From CAZFMJ01 sp964520045 (lineage in GTDB: Bacteria; Elusimicrobiota; Elusimicrobia; Elusimicrobiales; CAZFMJ01), in the NCBI GenBank assembly GCA_964520045.1, contig CAZFMJ010000003.1:27283-91282 (forward strand): a stretch of 64,000 nucleotides of DNA, written 5' to 3'. Of this stretch, positions 58,503 through 64,000 are shown in pieces (the first letter of the stretch is position 1; the number at the start of each line of letters is the position of its first letter). A program made the position numbers and the translations under genes. The notes under the pieces were generated by a model. The model saw nothing but the letters and a program-made list of their open reading frames with translations. It made no database searches and was not told the DNA's origin.

Positions 58503-59753
58503 TTAATTTTCATATCCCGGATAAACCGGATATTTTCCGCAAAGATTTTTTATCTTGCCGGCAAGCTCCGAAAGATACGAATCATTATCTTTATGGGCAA
58601 TCGCATCCTCAATAAACTGAGCTATTTCCGGCATATCCCTTTCGCTCATTCCGCGGGCGGTTATCGCGGGAGTTCCTATCCTTATGCCGCTGGTTACCAT
58701 GGGTTTCTGCGGATCATAGGGGATGGTGTTCTTGTTAACGGTTATCCCGGCTTTATCCAAAATTAATTCGGCTTCCTTGCCCGTTATGCTCTTTGACCTT
58801 AAATCCACCGAAAACAAATGACAGTCCGTGCCGCCTGAAACTATCCTGAATCCCCTGCCGGACAATTCCTGCGCCAGCCGTTTCGCGTTTTGCACCACCC
58901 GCTCCTGATATATCCTGAAATCAGGTTTAAGCGCCTCCTGGAAACAAACCGCCTTGGCGGCTATGGCATGCATAAGAGGACCGCCCTGATTCCCCGGAAA
59001 ATTCATTCTGTCGACGGCCTGCGCATGCGCGGCTTTTGAAAGAATCAGCCCTCCGCGCGGTCCCCTGAGCGTTTTATGCGTGGTTGACGTCACGCAGTCC
59101 GCATACGGCACGGGCGAAGGATAAATTCCCGCCGCGATAAGTCCGGCATAATGCGCCACGTCACAGACAAGATATGCCCCGACAGAGTCGGCCATTTTCT
59201 TGAACCGAGCCCAATCAAATATTCTTGAATAATTAGACGCTCCCGCCAAAATCAGTTTCGGTTTATGCACGGCCGCCAGTCTTTCGGCTTCGTCATAATC
59301 AAGAGTTTCCGTCTCCCTGCTTACGTTCATCGCCGCGATATTAAAATATTTTCCGGAAAAATTCAGGGGATGCCCGTGCGAGAGGTGCCCGCCGTGCGAA
59401 AGATTCAGACCCAATATGGTATCGCCGGGTTTTATGAGCGCCAGATAGGCCGTTATATTGGCCTGCGTGCCGGAATGAGGCTGCACATTCGCATGCTCGC
59501 AGGAAAAAAGCCTCTTGACTCTGTCTATCGCCAGATTTTCGGCGATATCAACGAATTCACAGCCTCCGTAATACCGCTTTCCCGGATATCCCTCCGCATA
59601 TTTATTGGTCAGCACGGAGCCGAGCGCTTCCAGCACGGCCGGAGAAGTATAATTTTCCGAAGCTATGAGCTCCAGTTTCTGCTGCTGTCTTTTTACTTCG
59701 CCCAGCACGGCCGCATAAACCTCTGGATCGTTTTTTTTCAATTGGTCATACAT
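58503..59753 (-). CDS. glyA: Serine hydroxymethyltransferase
   Basis: 416 residues from the ATG at 59753; a longer frame would begin in the phosphatase remnant. Family signatures are LELIASENYTSPAVLEALGS, NVQPHSGTQANI, the PLP lysine in TSTTHKTLRGPRGG, and GTPAITARGMSE. It moves the one-carbon unit between serine and tetrahydrofolate. Its order with tsaC and a low-molecular-weight phosphatase matches the ywl-glyA region of Bacillus subtilis. Confidence 0.95.
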   Translation of the reverse strand: MYDQLKKNDPEVYAAVLGEVKRQQQKLELIASENYTSPAVLEALGSVLTNKYAEGYPGKRYYGGCEFVDIAENLAIDRVKRLFSCEHANVQPHSGTQANITAYLALIKPGDTILGLNLSHGGHLSHGHPLNFSGKYFNIAAMNVSRETETLDYDEAERLAAVHKPKLILAGASNYSRIFDWARFKKMADSVGAYLVCDVAHYAGLIAAGIYPSPVPYADCVTSTTHKTLRGPRGGLILSKAAHAQAVDRMNFPGNQGGPLMHAIAAKAVCFQEALKPDFRIYQERVVQNAKRLAQELSGRGFRIVSGGTDCHLFSVDLRSKSITGKEAELILDKAGITVNKNTIPYDPQKPMVTSGIRIGTPAITARGMSERDMPEIAQFIEDAIAHKDNDSYLSELAGKIKNLCGKYPVYPGYEN

Positions 59754-59767
59754 AACAGCACCGCCTT

Positions 59768-60072
59768 TTATTCCATTTTTCCCCGCATGGCGACTACCGC
59801 CGAAATTGATTCTTTTATTCCGCCCATTGCCAGCGGATAGGCAAATACCGGTCCGTTCATGGGATTTTCTATTTCGGCGCCGCCTCCGACGCGGGCGTAT
59901 TCTCTCAGCAAAAAAACTTTTTCCGCGCAATCCTTAAATTTTTCCAGCACCGAAGCTTTATGCCGGCTGGTCATAACAAGTATTATATCCGCCCAGCCGC
60001 CGCTTTCCGCATAAACTGCTGAGCCATAACGCTTCTGCATGTGTTCCCTGTGCAGACAAAAAGGAATTTCAT
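59768..60072 (-). pseudogene. Low-molecular-weight tyrosine/arginine phosphatase with an internal deletion
   Basis: From an ATG at 60072, overlapping the tsaC stop in ATGA, the frame reads MKFLFVCTGNTCRSVMAQQF, the catalytic P-loop C(X5)R of the YwlE family, and then stops after 29 codons. A different frame (59768-60040) continues as ADIILVMTSRHKASVLEKFK through KVFLLREYARVG, the C-terminal half of the same family. About 45-50 residues between are missing, and the deletion is out of frame. The gene is therefore broken, though the two halves remain clear. Confidence 0.8.
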
Positions 60073-60677
60073 CTTAAAGCTTCCATTACCGCCCGCGCAG
60101 GAACGGCTCCTTCCCTTAAAATTTTAGGAATAAGTGCGGTGATATCCACAACCGTAGATTCCACTCCGGGCAAATCTCCTCCCAGAAGTATATAATCGGC
60201 TTTCCCGTCAAAAATCGCCGCCGCATCCTTTTCGCGGCGGCAGGCCGGATGCCCTGAAATATTGGCGCTTGTTGCGGCTATGGGCACCCCCGCCTTGCCG
60301 GCCCAATCCGCAAAATAGCCGTTGTCGGGCATTCTAATCCCCAAACCGCCGAAACCGCAAGCCAGCGCAAGAGCCGAAGATTTCGGCTTCATTACCATAG
60401 TCAGCGGGCCGGGCCAGAATATTTTAGACAGAACATCGGCAGTCATATTCCACTCCGCCAGTTTTTTAGCCGATTTAATAGAATTTACTAAAATCTGAAG
60501 GGCTTTTGAAGCCGGACGTTTCTTAATGGCATAAATCCTTTCTCTGCCTTCCATACAGCCCGCGGCCGTGCCGATGCCGTACACGGTGTCTGTCGGGAAA
60601 ACCATAACCGCGCCGTTTCTTAAGGCCTTTGCCGAATCCGCCAGTTCCCGGCGGGACGCCGCGGCGAGGCTAAACAT
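60069..60677 (-). CDS. tsaC: Threonylcarbamoyl-AMP synthase (TsaC/YwlC, Sua5 family)
   Basis: 202 residues from the ATG at 60677, which overlaps the rsmI stop by 8 bases. Signatures are VMVFPTDTVYGIG, IKKRPASKALQILV, WPGPLTMVMK, IRMPDNGYF and PIAATSANISGHPA. It makes the threonylcarbamoyl group for the t6A base of tRNAs reading ANN codons. ATGs further up at 60698 and 60728 are possible but give poorly conserved N-termini. Confidence 0.92.
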   Translation of the reverse strand: MFSLAAASRRELADSAKALRNGAVMVFPTDTVYGIGTAAGCMEGRERIYAIKKRPASKALQILVNSIKSAKKLAEWNMTADVLSKIFWPGPLTMVMKPKSSALALACGFGGLGIRMPDNGYFADWAGKAGVPIAATSANISGHPACRREKDAAAIFDGKADYILLGGDLPGVESTVVDITALIPKILREGAVPARAVMEALR

Positions 60678-61377
60678 CCTGGTCTTTATTTTGTTCATCA
60701 GCGTTCTTATTCTTAAGCGGGGAAACAACTACGGAGATCTCCCCTTTCAAATGACCCCTGCGCTTTAGTTCCTCAAGCACAAAACCGGCTGTTCCTCTTA
60801 TCCATTCTTCATGAACTTTGGTTATTTCCCGCCCCACGCAAACCATCGCCCCGCAGCCGAATTGAGCGCATACCGTTTCGATAAGATTTTTCAGCCTGTA
60901 AGGAGACTCATATATAACAAGCGCCCTGCCGAGCGCGGCGGCCGTCCGCAGTATCTTTTCTATTTTTGACTTGGACCGCGGCAAAAATCCCAAAAAAACA
61001 AAAGAATCAACTGGGAAACCTGAACATGCCGCCGCCGTGACGGCGGCGCACGGACCCGGCAAAGCCTCGACTTTAATATTATTTTCGAAAGCGCCCGCGA
61101 CAAGCCTCCATCCGGGATCGGAAATACACGGAGTTCCGCCGTCGCTTACCAAAACGACTTTCTTTCCGCGGCGCAGCAAGTCAAGAGCGCGCTCCAGCGA
61201 TGATTTATCATGTTCATTGTAGCGCTCAAGCCTGGCGCTAAGCCCAAAATGAGCGTAAAGCTGCAGCGTGCGCCGGGTATCCTCGCATAATATGACTTCG
61301 GCTGAACGCAAAGCACTCAAGCATCGCGCCGTGATGTCTTGAAGGTTTCCTATGGGCGTGGGAACAATGGTAAGCAC
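60670..61377 (-). CDS. rsmI: 16S rRNA 2'-O-methyltransferase RsmI
   Basis: 235 residues from a GTG at 61377 that overlaps the preceding stop in TAGTG. The product begins VLTIVPTPIGNLQDITARCL, the usual N-terminus of RsmI; a start at 61422 would add 15 residues absent from the family. Other signatures are LCEDTRRTLQL, VLVSDGGTPCISDPG and GFPVDSFVFLGFLPR. It methylates C1402 of 16S rRNA. Confidence 0.92.
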   Translation of the reverse strand: MLTIVPTPIGNLQDITARCLSALRSAEVILCEDTRRTLQLYAHFGLSARLERYNEHDKSSLERALDLLRRGKKVVLVSDGGTPCISDPGWRLVAGAFENNIKVEALPGPCAAVTAAACSGFPVDSFVFLGFLPRSKSKIEKILRTAAALGRALVIYESPYRLKNLIETVCAQFGCGAMVCVGREITKVHEEWIRGTAGFVLEELKRRGHLKGEISVVVSPLKNKNADEQNKDQDV

Positions 61378-62660
61378 TAAGGATTCGCTGCTTCCTGAGG
61401 TTTTAGCGTCTCTTCCTTCCATTCCTGGTTTTCCACAAAAAGAAATGCCTCAACAACTTTGGGATCAAACTGCGTTCCCGAACCTTTCTTCAATTCATTC
61501 AGCGAAACATCGCGGGAAAGAGCTTTGCGGTAAGGCCTGTCGGAAGTCATCGCATCCCATGCGTCTATGGCCGCCACTATCCTGGCGCCCAGAGGTATTT
61601 CCTCTCCCCTCAGCCCCTCCGGATAGCCCTGACCGTTATACCATTCCTGATGATAAAGCACCATCTGGGCCACCGGACCGAGAAACTGGACAGGCGCAAG
61701 TATTTGATACCCGATAGCGGGATGTTTTTTCATTTCCTCGTATTCTTCTTTGGACAGCCTGCCTGGTTTTAAAAGAATCGCCTCATCTATGCCTATTTTG
61801 CCTATATCGTGCAGAAGCGCGGCATATTCCACATAGCGCACCATCTGCTCGGGAAGTTTAAGCTCTTCGGCTATACGCCTGGCTTTTCTGCGGGCGCGGC
61901 CCGCATGATTATGAGTATAAGAATCTTTGGCGTCTATCACCCGCGCAAGAGTCTGCACCATCTCAAGATAAAAATCCTGCAGGCTCTCGTAAAGCTTAAG
62001 ATTTTCAAGCGTAATCGCCGCTTCGCCGGCAAGTATTGAAAGGAATTTAAGATTGTGATCGGTAAAAGCCTCCGTGGACTCAGAGGCGTGCAGATTAAGC
62101 ACTCCCAGGGGCTTGTTTTTTACTTTTAAAGGGATTGAAATAAAAGGCTCCTGCTGTTCCGGGGCCGCTCTGTAATTGACATAATTGGAATTTTTTTCGG
62201 GGTTCGGGATAAATATGGTTTCTCCGCTTTCAAAAGCTTTGCCGGCCACACCCTCTCCGGGTTTAAGCTTGGTGTGCTCTATAACATCCTTTGAAATCCC
62301 CTTGGAAACGGTTATTTTAAGTTCCCTGCTCCTTTCGTCATACGTCATTATGGATCCGCGCTTGGAATTCATAAGATCGCAGGCGCTGTCCAAAACAGCC
62401 TTGCAAAAATCTTCTTTTGTGGTAGTGCCGGCGCTTGTTACGCCCATTTCATGTATCGTGAGGAGACTGGTTAGAAGATCGTCCAGCTTGCGCCATGCAT
62501 TATCAAGCATCGCATCAGGCTTGACTCTTTTTTTGTCTTCTTTTGACGAAACCTTATAGCCGTAGATTTTGCGTAAAGCAGCCGCAAGGGCGGCACAAAG
62601 ACCCGTACATAAGATTATAAGTGTTACAAGTAATATGTTCATTAGGAGATAGATTAGCAA
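61377..62660 (-). CDS. Membrane-anchored GAF/HD-GYP protein
   Basis: 427 residues. An N-terminal membrane helix (residues about 8-30), a GAF domain (about 75-225; GSIMTYDERSRELKITVSKG, GVLNLHASES), and an HD-GYP domain (about 235-400) with AALLHDIGKIGI, YHQEWYNGQGYPEGL and DAWDAMTSDRPYR. HD-GYP domains degrade cyclic di-GMP. The usual HHE is HQE here, a variant also seen in other members. Start may instead be the ATG at 62642. Confidence 0.9.
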   Translation of the reverse strand: MLIYLLMNILLVTLIILCTGLCAALAAALRKIYGYKVSSKEDKKRVKPDAMLDNAWRKLDDLLTSLLTIHEMGVTSAGTTTKEDFCKAVLDSACDLMNSKRGSIMTYDERSRELKITVSKGISKDVIEHTKLKPGEGVAGKAFESGETIFIPNPEKNSNYVNYRAAPEQQEPFISIPLKVKNKPLGVLNLHASESTEAFTDHNLKFLSILAGEAAITLENLKLYESLQDFYLEMVQTLARVIDAKDSYTHNHAGRARRKARRIAEELKLPEQMVRYVEYAALLHDIGKIGIDEAILLKPGRLSKEEYEEMKKHPAIGYQILAPVQFLGPVAQMVLYHQEWYNGQGYPEGLRGEEIPLGARIVAAIDAWDAMTSDRPYRKALSRDVSLNELKKGSGTQFDPKVVEAFLFVENQEWKEETLKPQEAANP

Positions 62661-62686
62661 ATAGTCGTATAAGTAATCAAAACCGG

Positions 62687-64000
62687 CTATTTGAGCCTGA
62701 GCGCATATATAGAGTTCCCGATACGGTCATGCGCAATGACGTCCAGCAAAACATTACCCGAACTGCCGATAACCGGATTGCCTGAAAGCTCTTTCGGTAT
62801 GCGGGTGCTCATAACCGCAGTTATATACCCCCAAACAAGAGGATTTCCCGAAATAACTTTTCTTGGTATCGCCGCCAGAATTTCCCCCGTATCCGCGCTG
62901 AACTGAGGAGTATATGAACCCAGAACCACAGGCCCCCTCAGCGTGGCTTTAAAAAGAACGGCCTTCCACCCGTTAAGCACCAGCGCATACTCCCATGCAT
63001 CATCGGGCGCCGTCCTGGCGCCCCGATCCTTAAGAAACGCCGATATTCCGGAACGCGGACGATGATTTATGTCTATGTACAGATCAACAAGCAGATGGCT
63101 GAATCCCGCTGGAGCTGAATATGCATTATCCGTCTCTTCCGGGATAAATCGGATTCTTAGTTCAGCGTCATCCCAATCCATGCCGATAGTTTTTATTTTC
63201 CATAATTTATACGGATCTTTCCCTTCGGAAATTCTCGGAAGAGGAACGGGCAAAATTATCTGCTTGTCCGTGTTGCTTATTGCAAGGCTTGATTCTCCTG
63301 TCCTGTTTATTACGGGAGTTCCGGAAAACGCCGCGGTTCCGCCTCCAAGCTGATAATTTCCATCAAAAAGCGGCTTCCAAAACGCCGGGGGCAGGGATTT
63401 CCCCATTAGTTTATATATGTCCGAAAGTCCTTCTTTGAATTCTACTTCTGTTTCCTCAAATATCTGCGTGTCGCGGCCCGAAAGATTCATAAGCATATTT
63501 CCGGATTCAACTTTTATGAATTCTTCCGGCACAGAGGAATAATTTTTTTGAAGACCCCTGTCGGAGCTCAAAAAAGCATCGTAGTCCTGCCTCGTTTTGT
63601 TGATATTCACAAGAGCAGCCGTCTGAGCGCGGCTTCCCGCCCATAAGCCGTAATCGCCCGTCCATGGAGACAACGCCGCTGCGGTGTCCGCCGCTGCCGG
63701 TGTCATCCCGGAAAGAGCCCCCGAAACTGTCTGCCAGCGGCCATCCGCAGAAATCACAGCGGAACTAAGCAGCGAAAGAAATGTCTCGCGGCCGGATCCC
63801 CCCGAATCCAAGGTCTCGTCTATTACCGCGAAACACGCATCTTGAAATGATTCGGGGCATATCTCCCGCAGAGTTTCTGATGAATTCAGGAGTTTAAACG
63901 GAACGATGGTTATTCCATTCAGATATACCGGCGGTTGATGTAAAACCGCGGAACTTGAATTTTCAGAGGAATAGCTTCCGGCGGCTATCCACTTTATTCC
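62687..64000 (-). CDS. C-terminal part of a possible GH57-type or glucodextranase-like protein
   Basis: The frame is open to the window edge, so the N-terminus lies outside. At least 437 residues are seen. The region WTGDYGLWAGSRAQTAALVN and a later strand-rich domain with YKLWKIKTIGMDW, FSHLLVDLYIDINHRPR and WEYALVLNGWKAVLF resemble the carbohydrate-binding C-terminal module of glucodextranase-type enzymes, as found in some GH57 proteins. The assignment is by recalled pattern only. No catalytic residues can be checked. No signal peptide is visible since the start is missing. Confidence 0.5.
   Translation of the reverse strand, partial: GIKWIAAGSYSSENSSSAVLHQPPVYLNGITIVPFKLLNSSETLREICPESFQDACFAVIDETLDSGGSGRETFLSLLSSAVISADGRWQTVSGALSGMTPAAADTAAALSPWTGDYGLWAGSRAQTAALVNINKTRQDYDAFLSSDRGLQKNYSSVPEEFIKVESGNMLMNLSGRDTQIFEETEVEFKEGLSDIYKLMGKSLPPAFWKPLFDGNYQLGGGTAAFSGTPVINRTGESSLAISNTDKQIILPVPLPRISEGKDPYKLWKIKTIGMDWDDAELRIRFIPEETDNAYSAPAGFSHLLVDLYIDINHRPRSGISAFLKDRGARTAPDDAWEYALVLNGWKAVLFKATLRGPVVLGSYTPQFSADTGEILAAIPRKVISGNPLVWGYITAVMSTRIPKELSGNPVIGSSGNVLLDVIAHDRIGNSIYALRLK

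Overview
The window reads as a chromosomal segment of a Gram-negative, strictly anaerobic bacterium. Signs of an outer membrane are the MlaEFD-type lipid transport genes, a heptose-phosphate adenylyltransferase and exported beta-rich proteins. Signs of anaerobic life are a cysteine-type formate dehydrogenase, Hdr-like subunits, a ferredoxin-linked 2-oxoacid oxidoreductase and tungstate uptake. I could not fix the phylum; Elusimicrobiota or another deep-branching uncultured lineage is a guess from overall style, not a result.

Region 1 (1-16.1 kb, all minus strand) is one long metabolic block. In transcription order it holds hypC, hypD, a remnant of a formate channel, a formate dehydrogenase catalytic subunit, two electron-transfer subunits of the HydB and HydG (AsrA/AsrB) type, mobA, a ModE-like regulator, fdhD, a TupABC-like tungstate importer, moeA, moaA, moaC, a MOSC protein, mog, an exported protein resembling sulfite-oxidase-type molybdopterin domains, and hdrC/hdrB. 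Most junctions overlap or abut. The block makes the molybdo/tungsto-pterin cofactor, imports the metal, builds the formate dehydrogenase and probably connects it to NAD(P)H, ferredoxin and Hdr partners. moaD and moaE are not in the window.

Region 2 (16.2-28.6 kb) holds korAB, tatD, an Rnl5-like RNA ligase overlapping rlmN, a tandem duplication that grew out of the end of rlmN, two small unnamed genes, a HicB antitoxin with a hicA toxin gene cut by an in-frame TGA, two tRNA-Ser genes each followed by the same palindromic cassette, an exported beta-rich protein, a GAF/PAS histidine kinase and an L,D-transpeptidase.

Region 3 (28.6-43.6 kb, minus strand) holds an orphan xanthine-dehydrogenase-type large subunit, then the line rpsF-ssb-rpsR-rplI-dnaB-alr-mlaE-mlaF-mlaD. 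This line is interrupted between mlaE and mlaF by an AT-rich island with a type III restriction subunit, a DUF3800 protein and a frameshifted stub that looks like the end of the matching methyltransferase.

Region 4 (43.6-64 kb) holds an exported protein, a CheY-like regulator, a PDZ/MauE/DsbA-like redox group, yggU, gpmI, a DUF155 protein, an operon with a serine-palmitoyltransferase-like enzyme and a GNAT-like protein, rfaE2, accC, a zinc-ribbon/TPR protein, a BCCP-like protein without the biotin lysine, cdd, mtnP, glyA, a broken low-molecular-weight phosphatase, tsaC, rsmI, a GAF/HD-GYP protein and the end of a possible carbohydrate-active protein.

The most unusual layer is intergenic: arrays of 7-bp units (GGTARAY, TGGNRAC and others) and 9-bp units, often in inverted pairs right after stop codons, sometimes next to a TATGACCG hairpin, and sometimes read through into the ends of genes. 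No CRISPR array, rRNA or intact transposase was seen.
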